From Prevotellaceae bacterium (GTDB lineage: Bacteria > Bacteroidota > Bacteroidia > Bacteroidales > Bacteroidaceae), in NCBI GenBank assembly GCA_030531085.1, contig JAUNOM010000011.1, positions 1-61,307 of the forward strand: a stretch of DNA of 61,307 bases, given 5' to 3'. Of this stretch, positions 16,271 through 25,331 are shown in pieces; the stretch's first letter is position 1, and each line of letters opens with the position of its first letter. Position numbers and translations under genes: made by a program. The notes under the pieces are model-generated. The model ran no database searches. It was not told the DNA's origin and worked only from the letters and a program-made list of their open reading frames with translations.

Positions 16271-17278
16271 CTAATTTCTTCTTAGAACAGTTAGTCTTAA
16301 CAGTATCTCAAACACCAAAATGAGTAACGCTGCCAGTGCGAATGGCTGATAAGCCTCATAACGTTTGGAGAATTTCTTTACATTCAGGCGTGACTTTTCC
16401 AACTTATCAATATCCTTATATATACGTCTCAACTCCTTCGTGTTTGTTGCGCGGTAGAAATGTCCGTCACTGACAGCTGCTATACTTCTCAATGTTTTGG
16501 TGTCTATCTCTACTGGAATATTGACATACTGCACTCCGCCTGCCACAGGCATAGGATAACGTGCCACCTTGTTTGTACCAACTCCTATGGTATATACACG
16601 TATCCCCAAACTCTTTGCAATCTGTGCGGCAGTCATTGGGGATATATCACCCATATTATTAGAACCGTCAGTCAGCAAAATCACCACACGACTCTTGGCT
16701 TTTGCCCCCTTTAGCCTTGATACAGCATTTGCCAATCCCATACCAATAGCTGTGCCATCACTTATAAGTCCTTGTGCCGCGATATCGGTACGGACATTAC
16801 GTAACAGGTTCAGCAATGAGGCATGGTCGGTTGTCATGGGGCATTGCGTGAAAGCCTCTCCAGCAAAAACAGTCAAGCCGATATTATCATTGGGTCTGTC
16901 TTGTACAAACTCTGCCGCCACTTGTTTTGCCGCCTCTATGCGATTAGGTGTCAAATCTTCCGCCAGCATACTTGTAGAGACATCCATAGCGAGCATAATG
17001 TCAATTCCCTCAACGGTACGCTCATCCCATGCATTGTATGTCTGCGGACGCGCCATTGCCATGACAATAAGTGCAAAAGCCAAACACCTCATTACCATTG
17101 GCAGGTGTATGAACCTGACACGCATACTCATAGGCGCACGACGATAGGCAAAAGCATCACTAAAGGTTACGGATGCCTCCATTTTACGCTTTCCGCTGTT
17201 TCTAAACTGCACATACCATATTACATACGGTATTAGCAACAGTAAAAGCAGAAAATATATTGGTTGTGTAAATTCCAT
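16271..17278 (-). CDS. batA: BatA: VWA domain membrane protein
   Basis: 335 aa. N-terminal membrane helix (about residues 7-24), a second helix (about 60-77), a VWA domain with MIDAS DVSTS (D99, S101, S103) and a downstream LLTDGSNN loop, and a C-terminal helix (about 312-330). The order and spacing match BatA of the Bacteroides aerotolerance operon. It resembles the BatB part of the next gene (shared SMLAEDLTP/SMLAEDVTP after the MIDAS), so the two VWA proteins are paralogues likely to act as a pair. The gap to the next gene is 3 bp. Confidence 0.9.
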   Translation of the reverse strand: MEFTQPIYFLLLLLLIPYVIWYVQFRNSGKRKMEASVTFSDAFAYRRAPMSMRVRFIHLPMVMRCLAFALIVMAMARPQTYNAWDERTVEGIDIMLAMDVSTSMLAEDLTPNRIEAAKQVAAEFVQDRPNDNIGLTVFAGEAFTQCPMTTDHASLLNLLRNVRTDIAAQGLISDGTAIGMGLANAVSRLKGAKAKSRVVILLTDGSNNMGDISPMTAAQIAKSLGIRVYTIGVGTNKVARYPMPVAGGVQYVNIPVEIDTKTLRSIAAVSDGHFYRATNTKELRRIYKDIDKLEKSRLNVKKFSKRYEAYQPFALAALLILVFEILLRLTVLRRN

Positions 17279-17294
17279 ATAGTTCGATATACAA

Positions 17295-18371
17295 TTACAT
17301 TCTTAGCTCATATACCAGCCATGATATATATACCACCAAGGCTATCACAGCCATTATCATTATAGCCATAGCCCATTTCAATGACAATCTCATACGCATG
17401 GTCTGTTTTTCCTGCTCTGTAGCCTGTGGATGCACCTTTTCCTCTGTCGGCACATTATCCTGTTTGGTTGTGTTTATGAAATCTACTGCAGAGACAAGAT
17501 TGCGGTCATTCTCGCTCATACCAACAGTATGCTTTGCAAACTTCACAAGATCCGCTGTCTCAAAAAGCATCGTAAGTTCCTGTATTTTCTGCTGGTCACT
17601 GCTCTTTTTTAGCCGCTCGATAATCTCCGAGCTTGTCATCTCCATGGCATTGAAGCCGAAACGCTCCTCTATATACTTACGCAAAGCATCTGTGAGTTTT
17701 GTATAATAAGCTTTTTCGTCCGTAACGGTTACAGTATCCTTTATGCTGTCAATGGTATTCAAGGCTTTTTGATGTGGAGGTATTCTCTTTATGATGCGTA
17801 CCTTCAGACGTATCGGCTTGTTGCTCTTCAAACGTATATATGCAAGGAAACACAGTATATACATTATCATCGCCAACAAGCTCATCCATACGACAAACTC
17901 CCACTCTCCCCATTGATATGGGTTATCCTGAACATCATTCGCTCCATAGTACTGATCCGTCTTCAGCGTATCAACTAGTATTGTTACGACCTTTAAAGCC
18001 AGGCTTTTAGACTCATACAGTTTATTATTAACTTTAACTTTCTGCGCAGGAATATAATATAGTGAATCCTCAAAAGATGTAAGCACTATATGCTGTGTTA
18101 CCTTTACATATCCATCACCAACATCCATTGTGTCCACTGTAGGTGCCTCCACTACCTCAACACCGTGAGTCAGCATCTCCAGCGGTTTCCACTGATGGAA
18201 CACAACCTGCTGTCCTCTTTCCATTGTTGCCGAAACGTGCATCATTGTCTGTTCGCCAACAACCATCTGTGTGGAGTCAATCATCACCTCCACGTTCACT
18301 CGCGAGGCTACCGCTGTAATCATTGGCAGCACAATGGCAAGCAGTGTATATTTTAATCTTTTCTCTATCAT
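17295..18371 (-). CDS. Bat-cluster membrane protein (signal peptide, two TM helices)
   Basis: 358 aa from ATG 18371; a TTG five codons earlier is less likely. An N-terminal signal sequence (MIEKRLKYTLLAIVLPMITA) is followed by an extracytoplasmic beta-rich region (to about residue 155), a transmembrane helix (WEFVVWMSLLAMIMYILCF), a cytoplasmic helical segment with DALRKYIEERFGFNAMEMTSSEIIERL, and a final C-terminal helix. The domain plan resembles a reduced BatD. A gene at this place, between the DUF58 protein and BatA, is a regular member of Bacteroidetes moxR-bat clusters, usually annotated as hypothetical. Its biochemical role is unknown. Confidence 0.82.
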   Translation of the reverse strand: MIEKRLKYTLLAIVLPMITAVASRVNVEVMIDSTQMVVGEQTMMHVSATMERGQQVVFHQWKPLEMLTHGVEVVEAPTVDTMDVGDGYVKVTQHIVLTSFEDSLYYIPAQKVKVNNKLYESKSLALKVVTILVDTLKTDQYYGANDVQDNPYQWGEWEFVVWMSLLAMIMYILCFLAYIRLKSNKPIRLKVRIIKRIPPHQKALNTIDSIKDTVTVTDEKAYYTKLTDALRKYIEERFGFNAMEMTSSEIIERLKKSSDQQKIQELTMLFETADLVKFAKHTVGMSENDRNLVSAVDFINTTKQDNVPTEEKVHPQATEQEKQTMRMRLSLKWAMAIMIMAVIALVVYISWLVYELRM

Positions 18372-18395
18372 AGGGTCTGTCAACAATTCTACTCC

Positions 18396-19271
18396 CTAAC
18401 TTCTGATTGCAAACATTTGCCTAAGAGCCTTAACGAAATCACCATCTGTAGCAACAGAGACAAAGTCCACAGCATTCTTCTGAAACAAATGCCGCAATGT
18501 GTCCATACGCTCATTCCAATACCGTTCGTGTTCTCTGCGTACTGCCTTGCTTGAAGTGTCTATATACATCTCGCGCTCTGTTTCCGCATCCCTTATTCGC
18601 AACAATCCCACATCCGGCAAGCGTCTCATCAGTGGATCATATATTTGTATTCCAACCACATCATGTCGTGAACGGCATACCTGCAATTGTTTGTCAAAGT
18701 CCTTACGGTCATAGAAATCACTCATCACAAAGGCGGTGCATCTGCGTTTCTGCATTCTGCCAAGATATTCCAGCGCCGCACCTATATCTGTCTTTTTTGA
18801 TACCGGATGGAAATCAAGCATCTCACGTATTATATAAAGAATGTGCCTGCGTCCCTTTTTCGGAGGGATATACTTCTCTATTCTGTCCGAGAAGAAAATC
18901 ACTCCTATCTTATCGTTATTCTGTATGGCGCTAAAGGCAAGAGTAGCCGCCATAAGAGTCGCCATTTCGCTTTTTGTCTGCACCTTTGTTCCGAAGTCCA
19001 ATGAACCGGACACGTCCACAAGCAGCATAACGGTCAGTTCCCTTTCCTCCTCGAACACCTTCACATAGGGGCGATGAAAACGTGCGGTGACATTCCAGTC
19101 AATGTCACGTATGTCGTCTCCATACTGGTACTCCCTTACCTCAGCAAAAGCCATTCCTCTGCCTTTAAATGCAGAATGATATTGGCCCGCAAACATATTA
19201 CTGCTCAGTCCGCGGGTCTTTATCTCTATTCTCCTGACCTTACTGAAGATATCAGTTTCCTCACGCATCAT
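18396..19271 (-). CDS. DUF58 domain protein of the MoxR-Bat cluster
   Basis: 291 aa soluble protein. The DUF58 core is clear: AFKGRGMAFAEVREYQYGDD and DIRDIDWNVTARFHRPYVK (about residues 35-75), then a VWA-like strand LLVDVSGSLDFG. DUF58 proteins accompany MoxR ATPases and VWA proteins and are thought to link the ATPase to its membrane partners. Its start overlaps the moxR stop by 4 bp (ATGA), which implies translational coupling and a matched dose of the two proteins. Confidence 0.92.
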   Translation of the reverse strand: MMREETDIFSKVRRIEIKTRGLSSNMFAGQYHSAFKGRGMAFAEVREYQYGDDIRDIDWNVTARFHRPYVKVFEEERELTVMLLVDVSGSLDFGTKVQTKSEMATLMAATLAFSAIQNNDKIGVIFFSDRIEKYIPPKKGRRHILYIIREMLDFHPVSKKTDIGAALEYLGRMQKRRCTAFVMSDFYDRKDFDKQLQVCRSRHDVVGIQIYDPLMRRLPDVGLLRIRDAETEREMYIDTSSKAVRREHERYWNERMDTLRHLFQKNAVDFVSVATDGDFVKALRQMFAIRS

Positions 19272-20263
19272 GGCACCTCTACCTTATTTATTATCTTGCT
19301 TACAATCTCCTCTGCTGTCACATTGCTGGCCTCCGCCTCGTATGAAAGACCAAGACGGTGACGTAGCACATCATGTGCCACAGTCCTAACGTCTTCAGGC
19401 ACCACATATCCTCTGCGCTTGATGAAGGCATACGCTCTCGCCGCCTTAGCAAGATTGATAGAAGCTCGCGGACTACCACCAAATGTTATCATCTCCTTCA
19501 ATTCTCCAAGACCATACTGTTCCGGATAACGTGTTGCAAACACCATGTCAGCAATATACTGCTCTATCTTTTCATCGACATATACTTGTCTTACCACATC
19601 ACGTGCCTTCAAAATCTCCTGTTCAGAGCTAACAGGCAGGACTTCAGGCAGTGAGCCTGCAAGATTCTCACGCATTATACGCTTCTCCTCCTCTATCGTC
19701 GGATAGTCTATCACCACTTTAAGCATAAAACGATCCATCTGTGCCTCTGGCAGCGGATATGTGCCCTCCTGTTCCACCGGGTTCTGGGTTGCCATTACCA
19801 AGAATGGCCTTGGCAGTGCAAATGTGTCATCACCGATGGTTACCTGATGCTCCTGCATGGCTTCCAGCAAAGCGGACTGCACTTTAGCCGGTGCACGGTT
19901 AATCTCATCTGCCAATACAAAGTTGGCAAACACAGGTCCTTTCTTCACCATGAATTTCTCATCTTTCTGTGAATAGATCATGGTTCCCACAACATCAGCA
20001 GGCATTAGGTCTGGAGTAAACTGTATTCGGCTGAACTGTCCGTCTATAAGACTGGACAAAGTCTTTATAGCAAGAGTCTTTGCAAGTCCCGGTACACCTT
20101 CTAACAGTATATGACCGTCACTTAACAAACCTATAAGCAGTGATTCTACAAGGTGTTTCTGCCCAACAATCACACGGTCCATTCCCGTCACCAGATTCGT
20201 TACAAAATTACTGTTTTGTTCTATCAGAGCATTTAATTCTCTTATATCTACCGACTGACTCAT
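19268..20263 (-). CDS. MoxR-family AAA+ ATPase
   Basis: 331 aa. AAA_3-type ATPase with Walker A GVPGLAKT (residues 56-63), Walker B FVLADEINRA, sensor-1 region VMATQNPVEQEGTYPLPEAQMDRF and the AAA lid domain at the C terminus. MoxR ATPases are chaperone-like factors that activate or assemble VWA-domain partners, here the DUF58 protein and BatA/BatB. It is the first gene of the minus-strand run and has its own good promoter about 60 bp upstream. In this position it is often called batR or moxR. Confidence 0.94.
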   Translation of the reverse strand: MSQSVDIRELNALIEQNSNFVTNLVTGMDRVIVGQKHLVESLLIGLLSDGHILLEGVPGLAKTLAIKTLSSLIDGQFSRIQFTPDLMPADVVGTMIYSQKDEKFMVKKGPVFANFVLADEINRAPAKVQSALLEAMQEHQVTIGDDTFALPRPFLVMATQNPVEQEGTYPLPEAQMDRFMLKVVIDYPTIEEEKRIMRENLAGSLPEVLPVSSEQEILKARDVVRQVYVDEKIEQYIADMVFATRYPEQYGLGELKEMITFGGSPRASINLAKAARAYAFIKRRGYVVPEDVRTVAHDVLRHRLGLSYEAEASNVTAEEIVSKIINKVEVP

Positions 20264-20319
20264 AATATGTTATGTGTTTTTTGAATATTTTACTTGTGTT
20301 TAATCGTTCGAATAGAGTA

Positions 20320-20351
20320 CAAAGTTACACATTTTTCCGTATCAATGCAAG
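20320..20351 (-). promoter_or_regulatory. Promoter of the moxR-bat operon
   Basis: On the minus strand CTTG, a 20-bp spacer and TAACTTTG. Initiation would fall near 20313, giving a leader of about 50 nt. No further good promoter is visible within the tight gene run down to dnaB, so a very long transcript is possible. Confidence 0.65.
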
Positions 20352-20444
20352 AACAAGCAAAGAAAAACTATAATTTAAGGATTAATTAACGTGCATTTCA
20401 TACTTCATAAATTCTATTGGACACGACAGGCTTTAACATCTCTG

Positions 20445-21263
20445 TCATATCCGCATCTTATCACCACAACTCATATATACAATAGCATCACACATCCTGT
20501 CTTTCATCATTTCGTATTGTCCTATTCCTGTACAATGCATGGTTACATACTTGCTGTTCGGATGTTCCATCAGTCTGTCAGCCAGAGCACAAACGAAATC
20601 TCGTTCCTCTTTTTCTTCAAGTCCGCTCTTCACTAAATGCATTCCTGCAAAAATATGTGTCATACGTTTTCCTACTACTCTTTCTGCCTGGTGTATTATA
20701 TTGACTATACCAGCATGGGCACATCCTGCAAACAATACTGTTTTGTCATCTTCCTCTATAACCATGCTTTGTTCATGACGGAAATCATCATGGACTCTAT
20801 TCACAGGCCCATACAACAGCCTGTTACCTCTTGGATAGAAACTGTCACCATGCACCCCAGAGAAGAGCGTAATGCCACCATCAAGTGTCTGCAGATTATC
20901 ACAATACACCAGCCTGTCATTGGAAGACAATTCCGAAGACAGACCTATATTCTTCATACCTGTGTCACGCAGGGAGAAATGTGGTTCAAAGGCATACCTG
21001 CTCATATAAACTTTAGCCTTATCGTTATTTTCAAGAAACACGCGTAATCCTCCTCCATGATCATAATGTCCATGTGACACCACGGCCATGTCCACATCCT
21101 TCACACTTATTCCTAACCGTTCTGCATTCTCCATGAACAGCCTACCCTGTCCCATATCAAACAGTATCCGGCGGCCATCATTCAAGTGCATGTGCAGGCT
21201 TAGGCCATGCTCTGTGGCCATACCTTTCATACTTATATTGTCAATCAACGAGGTTATAATCAT
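20445..21263 (-). CDS. MBL-fold metallo-hydrolase
   Basis: 272 aa cytoplasmic metallo-beta-lactamase-fold protein. The metal site SHGHYDHGGG (about residues 63-72), the FAGCAHAG loop and the late His in MHCTGIGQY are all present. The pattern resembles the small MBL hydrolases annotated as 7,8-dihydropterin-6-methyl-4-(beta-D-ribofuranosyl)aminobenzene-5'-phosphate synthase-like, but the actual substrate is unknown. It follows a lipoprotein rhodanese gene by 4 bp. The pairing of rhodanese and MBL domains is common in sulfur-metabolising enzymes such as persulfide dioxygenases, so a sulfur-related role is possible but not shown. Confidence 0.85.
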   Translation of the reverse strand: MIITSLIDNISMKGMATEHGLSLHMHLNDGRRILFDMGQGRLFMENAERLGISVKDVDMAVVSHGHYDHGGGLRVFLENNDKAKVYMSRYAFEPHFSLRDTGMKNIGLSSELSSNDRLVYCDNLQTLDGGITLFSGVHGDSFYPRGNRLLYGPVNRVHDDFRHEQSMVIEEDDKTVLFAGCAHAGIVNIIHQAERVVGKRMTHIFAGMHLVKSGLEEKEERDFVCALADRLMEHPNSKYVTMHCTGIGQYEMMKDRMCDAIVYMSCGDKMRI

Positions 21264-21267
21264 AATA

Positions 21268-21657
21268 TCATTCTATTACAAGAGGCATTCCCAAGGCTTT
21301 CCATTGCAATACCCCACCCTTCATGTCAAACACCCTGTACCCTGCTTCCTGCATTCTTATTGCCGCTGCATTACTGCGGCGTCCACTACGGCAATAGATG
21401 TAGTATGTATGCTTCTTGTCTATCGACAACAATCCTTCATTGAAACGTGCACTGTCAAGCCAGTCAAGGTTTACGGCATTCTTGATATGCCCTTCCGCAT
21501 ACTCTGACGGTCTGCGCACATCAAGCAATACAGCCATAGAGTCACCTTGCATAGCGGTAATAAACTCCTCTGGTTCTAACACAACAACGGTCTTATGGGT
21601 TTTGCATCCACTCACAAGACCACATACGGACAATAGCGATAATATTAATTTTCTCAT
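21268..21657 (-). CDS. Rhodanese-like lipoprotein
   Basis: 129 aa from the ATG at 21657. An in-frame ATG six codons upstream exists, but the promoter just upstream would leave almost no leader for it. A lipoprotein signal MRKLILSLLSVCGLVSGC ends in a lipobox cysteine, so the domain is anchored outside the cytoplasm. The rhodanese domain keeps LLDVRRPSEYAEGHIKNAVNL and the active-site loop YCRSGRRS with its catalytic cysteine, so sulfur transfer chemistry is feasible. Cotranscribed with the MBL hydrolase gene 4 bp downstream. Confidence 0.85.
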   Translation of the reverse strand: MRKLILSLLSVCGLVSGCKTHKTVVVLEPEEFITAMQGDSMAVLLDVRRPSEYAEGHIKNAVNLDWLDSARFNEGLLSIDKKHTYYIYCRSGRRSNAAAIRMQEAGYRVFDMKGGVLQWKALGMPLVIE

Positions 21658-21690
21658 CACTTTTATATATTTCATGCGTTAAAGTGATGA

Positions 21691-21721
21691 CAAAGTTACT
21701 GTTTTTTTCTGTATTGACAAG
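21691..21721 (-). promoter_or_regulatory. Promoter of the rhodanese-MBL pair
   Basis: Minus-strand CTTG, 19-bp spacer and TAACTTTG. Predicted initiation near 21684 supports the start codon at 21657 rather than the one at 21675. Confidence 0.6.
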
Positions 21722-22271
21722 CCCTACATCTATTATTTTTAGAATATTTATATTAGATACCATTTGGAAACATCATTACAGATTACAACAAATCTAAATG
21801 AGGCACATATACAAAATGGATAAATATGATAAAGAAAAGGACATTATATCCAAGTGCCTTTTTCACCTGTATTTTGACAAAACGTTACTTTTGGGGCTGT
21901 TTTTGTGACATTTTGCTTTTTTGAAAGTGTCACGACAACATCGCATTCTGGAGAGAAAGAGCAACACTTTATATCTATCTTGAACGCAAAAAACATCAGT
22001 ACGGTCGCAATCTCTATCAAATTGCAGTGTGATTTGATAGTTATTACAACGTGATTTGATAGAGATTGCAGTGTAATTAGATAGAGATTGCAATACAAAC
22101 TCTATCTAATTGGAACTATATATATGCAAAAAACAGAGTTTTCATATTCTATATGCTGGTCAATTCCTGCTAATTTACAGTATTTCAACACCTTATACAA
22201 GCCTTTCAAAACTGCGCTGTACGTGCCCACGGATAAATAATTTTGAAACGCAGGCATTCTCAGAGAGTGTG
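21722..22271. other. Gene-free spacer with dispersed-type repeats
   Basis: No convincing gene. The frames that open here read through repeats and lack any family signature. Contents are the 22-bp tandem repeat array (22006-22111), a GTGACA/TGTCAC inverted pair near 21906-21934, and otherwise AT-rich sequence. The adjoining terminator hairpin belongs to the DUF4421 gene. Confidence 0.6.
22006..22111. repeat. 22-bp tandem repeat array with inverted flanks
   Basis: Three direct 22-bp units (22031, 22053 and 22075), each of the form GATTTGATAGAGATTGCAGTGT with substitutions. They are flanked by inverted partial copies at 22006-22023 (CGCAATCTCTATCAAATT) and 22100-22111 (CTCTATCTAATT). The array has no spacers, so it is not a CRISPR. 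A related array with the same period occurs at 50277. Confidence 0.85.
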
Positions 22272-22313
22272 AAAAATCAAAGTGTCAGAAATAAAGGCAT
22301 TTTTCTGACACTT
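22272..22313 (-). terminator. Intrinsic terminator of the DUF4421 gene
   Basis: 12-bp inverted repeat AAGTGTCAGAAA/TTTCTGACACTT with a 10-nt loop, followed on the minus strand by TGATTTTTC. It lies about 70 bp past the stop codon. Confidence 0.65.
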
Positions 22314-22381
22314 CGCAAAATGAATATTTTTCCAAATATGCTGTATTGTAATCCTGATATATGATACAGCACAAATACAAT

Positions 22382-23503
22382 TCAGAAATTACAACCTACA
22401 TAAAAATATACAGACCCGAGAAGATTCTGGGTCATCACAGCCCCGTTGCCGTATCTATAATAAAACATTACCGCCTGTGTTCCTGCAAACCAAGGTCCAT
22501 TATTATACAGCAACGCCACGCGCATATTTCCATTAAAGGCTATGTTCTTTTTATAAAAAGTCTCTATCTGCGCGAACATATCACCCGGCTTCGAGTCTGA
22601 TTCTACATCTGAATGATGCAGAAGGTAACCCAATCCTCCTGTCATCTCTGCTGCAGCAAGCCAATTCTTAGCAAAAACCCAGTTATATGCATAACCACCA
22701 GTAACAGAGAACTCGTCATTCTTCATTGTCTGAAACACCTTCGGAGGCTCATAACCCTCATTGGCATTATTCATCATTGAAGCAAGTTTCTCCCAATTAA
22801 GTGAGGCACGGTTATGCGCATACGACACTCCTGCGACAGGGCTGCCAGCAGAACGCAACTGCCTGTTGGTCTGACTGAACGCCGCCTGATGAGAATAATG
22901 CTTATAATTAAATACGTAATAGAAACTGATACGCGTCATTCCCGTATGTATGCCATCATACGCCCGGCCATGTAAGAGGTCACTATAATCCTTGTCACCA
23001 ACAACAAGCCGGCGAATCTTATAGTTTCCTCCTACTCGTCGGTAAAACAAATCTATGCCGAATGCCGCAGAATAGACGGAACCTCCAAGATCTGTATCGT
23101 CACTATTTATAAATATGGACTTCAAGTCAAAGTTATACCCCAGAAAAGCCCAGCGCCAGCCAAAGAAAGGACCTATCCTCGTGCGCATTGCCGGTGAGAC
23201 TTCAATATTAAATCCTGAACCGTCAATCTCATATAGCTCAAAACGTGAAGTAAGCTGTGCCTCCGCACACCAGTTATAGTTCTGCACATCAATATAGGCG
23301 CTGTCCCTTGGAGGGGACAGCACCTTATCCATAAACTGGTAAGCACGGACAAACCAGTTCTTTTTCTTTGTATGTAACGGGCTGTTCTCTGGCACATAGC
23401 GCATTACATCCTGCGCAGTGTCAGTATCGCACACCACACTTATAGTATCAGCCTGTACAGACAGTGTCAGTGAAAGATATATAATCAGAAAACCAATTCT
23501 CAT
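22382..23503 (-). CDS. DUF4421 family protein, probable outer-membrane/periplasmic
   Basis: 373 aa with an N-terminal signal peptide (MRIGFLIIYLSLTLSVQA). The body is rich in alternating aromatic and polar residues (for example FGWRWAFLGYNFDLKSIF, GGNYKIRRL, GGLGYLLHH) and ends in a short beta-like segment with a terminal Phe, all typical of outer-membrane barrels. The opening WFVRAYQFMDKVLSPPRDSAYI recalls Bacteroidetes DUF4421 proteins, whose function is unknown. Its ATG overlaps the stop of the Gfo/Idh gene by one base. Confidence 0.75.
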   Translation of the reverse strand: MRIGFLIIYLSLTLSVQADTISVVCDTDTAQDVMRYVPENSPLHTKKKNWFVRAYQFMDKVLSPPRDSAYIDVQNYNWCAEAQLTSRFELYEIDGSGFNIEVSPAMRTRIGPFFGWRWAFLGYNFDLKSIFINSDDTDLGGSVYSAAFGIDLFYRRVGGNYKIRRLVVGDKDYSDLLHGRAYDGIHTGMTRISFYYVFNYKHYSHQAAFSQTNRQLRSAGSPVAGVSYAHNRASLNWEKLASMMNNANEGYEPPKVFQTMKNDEFSVTGGYAYNWVFAKNWLAAAEMTGGLGYLLHHSDVESDSKPGDMFAQIETFYKKNIAFNGNMRVALLYNNGPWFAGTQAVMFYYRYGNGAVMTQNLLGSVYFYVGCNF

Positions 23504-24486
23504 TAAAATTTTCTTAGAATCTTATCCATCACCCAATTGGTAGGAGTAGCGCTAAGTGCCGTACACTGGCAGTCACCACGTCCCTGCAGTGTCTCCACAA
23601 CAGCCTGAATTAGTGGTTGTTGCACATAACGCGGATTTTCAACTTCGAACATCTCCACTCCGTTGGAAGAGTGTAATGCTATAGGGTCATAGTCAAACAC
23701 AGAGAAACACAGAATGCCCTCTTCGCCAATCAGCTCTATACGGTCCTCACGTCCGGACTCATGTCCTGCAAAACACCATGAGCCACTGCCCGGTAGCCCA
23801 TTCTCAAAGCTGAAGCAGGCGCTAACTGTGTCCTCTGCCTGGTAAAGACCGCCAATATTTGCACTATAGCCCTCTGCATGAACTATAACCCCAAAGAACT
23901 GCTGAAGCATATCAAGCTGATGCGGAGCCAAGTCGTAGAAGTATCCGCCTCCGGCTATATCCGGCTGTATACGCCATGGTCTTTCTTCGGGAGCATTATA
24001 GTCTACCTGACGTGGAGGACAGGCAAAACGTATCTGTACATTTAGCACCTTACCGATACGTCCTTGATCAAGCAGTTCCTTGACTTTCAAAAAATATGGG
24101 AGATAGCGTCTGTAATATGCCACGAAACATGGCACGTGTGTCTCTGTCGAGACTCGGTTTACCCTCGCGCAGTCATCATAACTGGCAGCCAACGGCTTCT
24201 CCACATACACAGGTTTACCTGCTCTCATGGACATAATGGCATAAGTAGCATGACTTGACGGTGGTGTTGCTATATAGACAGCATCCACATCAGGATCGTC
24301 AATAAGCGCCTGAGCATCAGTATACCATTTGGGTACACCATGCCGCTCCGCATACGACCGCGCACGATCACCGTTACGACTCATAACGGCAACGATACTT
24401 GAACCTTCTACCTGATTGAAAGCTGGACCGCTTTTCTTTTCGGTCACTTCACCACAGCCAATGAATCCCCAATGGATTTCTTTCAT
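23503..24486 (-). CDS. Gfo/Idh/MocA-family oxidoreductase
   Basis: 327 aa. N-terminal NAD(P)-binding Rossmann domain with GFIGCGEVTEKKSG (residues 7-20), the EKPLA catalytic-lysine motif (about residues 94-98) and the C-terminal alpha/beta domain containing GGGYFYDLAPHQLDML, where the conserved GGGxxxDxxxHxxD pattern supplies a catalytic His. There is no signal peptide, so it acts in the cytoplasm on a sugar or cyclitol derivative that cannot be specified. It is followed with one-base overlap by the DUF4421 gene. Confidence 0.9.
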   Translation of the reverse strand: MKEIHWGFIGCGEVTEKKSGPAFNQVEGSSIVAVMSRNGDRARSYAERHGVPKWYTDAQALIDDPDVDAVYIATPPSSHATYAIMSMRAGKPVYVEKPLAASYDDCARVNRVSTETHVPCFVAYYRRYLPYFLKVKELLDQGRIGKVLNVQIRFACPPRQVDYNAPEERPWRIQPDIAGGGYFYDLAPHQLDMLQQFFGVIVHAEGYSANIGGLYQAEDTVSACFSFENGLPGSGSWCFAGHESGREDRIELIGEEGILCFSVFDYDPIALHSSNGVEMFEVENPRYVQQPLIQAVVETLQGRGDCQCTALSATPTNWVMDKILRKF

Positions 24487-24571
24487 AATTCACATAGTTT
24501 TAATGGGATATTTAAGCACAGTGAATTTTAGATGGAAGTGGAAATCGTCCTATGATGTCCCAAGAAGCCTT

Positions 24572-25171
24572 TTACTTCTTTGTGACGCTGCCTTTCTTAT
24601 AAGCCTTATTCAAGCCTGCAACCACCTCTGCAGTGATGTCCACCCCTTTATCTGCATACAGAATATTGTCACCAGACTTTGAAAGTATCATGGTGTACTT
24701 CTTATTCTTGTTGTACTTAGCTATAAAATGCTGGACGGAATCATGCAGAGCCTGATTGTACTTGTTTGTCTCCTCCTGTATTTCTGCTCCAAGACGCTGC
24801 TGAAGAGCCTCAAGGTCAGAATTCTGTTTCTGAAGAGCGGCCTGCATTCTCTCTGCTGTGGCACGGTCTAAAGCGTTCTGCTGCAGCTTCTGCTGGAAGT
24901 TAGTGGCATCCGACTGCAATTTCTGGCCTTTCTGCTGCAATGTGCTCTGTATGTTACGGCTCTTCTTCTCTAATATCTGAGTATATTCCTTACAAAACTC
25001 ATATTGGGTAATGAGGGAGTCAACTTCAACAAAAGCTATCTTCAACTCTTGTGAAGCCTTCGGCTGTGTTGCAGAATCTGTTTCCGCCTTTGGCGAATTA
25101 TCACAAGAACCAAACATAGCAACGGCCATAGCACCGACTGTTATGGCGCTGAATAAATTTTTCTTTGTCAT
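24572..25171 (-). CDS. OmpH/Skp-family lipoprotein
   Basis: 199 aa. Lipoprotein signal with lipobox MFGSC (about residues 19-23), then an OmpH-like domain: AFVEVDSLITQYEF, a long coiled coil (about residues 65-140, rich in Gln, Leu and Ala) and the typical C-terminal ILSKSGDNILYADKGVDIT. Skp/OmpH proteins are periplasmic chaperones for outer-membrane proteins; here the protein is membrane-tethered. It is a single gene or the head of the Gfo/Idh-DUF4421 unit (85-bp gap). A TACCTTTG -7 element at 25291-25284 is a possible but incomplete promoter. Confidence 0.87.
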   Translation of the reverse strand: MTKKNLFSAITVGAMAVAMFGSCDNSPKAETDSATQPKASQELKIAFVEVDSLITQYEFCKEYTQILEKKSRNIQSTLQQKGQKLQSDATNFQQKLQQNALDRATAERMQAALQKQNSDLEALQQRLGAEIQEETNKYNQALHDSVQHFIAKYNKNKKYTMILSKSGDNILYADKGVDITAEVVAGLNKAYKKGSVTKK

Positions 25172-25185
25172 TTTATTATTATATT

Positions 25186-25217
25186 ATTGTTCGTTCTCTA
25201 TATTTTTTGTAACTTTG
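25186..25217 (+). promoter_or_regulatory. Candidate promoter of pepD-pyrKD
   Basis: ATTG, 20-bp spacer and TAACTTTG on the plus strand. Initiation near 25224 implies a leader of about 108 nt before pepD, longer than usual here. The divergent ompH-like gene begins close by. Confidence 0.5.
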
Positions 25218-25331
25218 CAAAAGCAAGTACACAACACCATATCACATATCATCTAATTGATATATGAAAAAGTGTTGCGATTGCAAAGGTAACAAGAAAA
25301 ATCCGAAACCATACTATAAAAAAGTTTAATT

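Noticed and set aside
20445-21657. A persulfide dioxygenase system from the MBL and rhodanese pair
   Set aside because: The MBL protein lacks the usual persulfide dioxygenase sequence style and the rhodanese is a separate lipoprotein in another compartment, so the pairing alone is not enough.
21844-22098. 84-codon minus-strand frame over the 22-bp repeats
   Set aside because: Its peptide is a translation of the repeats, another frame of similar length overlaps it, and no start or promoter signal supports it.
22006-22111. CRISPR array
   Set aside because: Repeat units are directly adjacent with no spacers, are only 22 bp, and no cas genes are present; the same holds for 50277-50376.
22110-22364. 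84-codon plus-strand frame
   Set aside because: It covers the terminator hairpin of the DUF4421 gene and AT-rich spacer; no coding signature.
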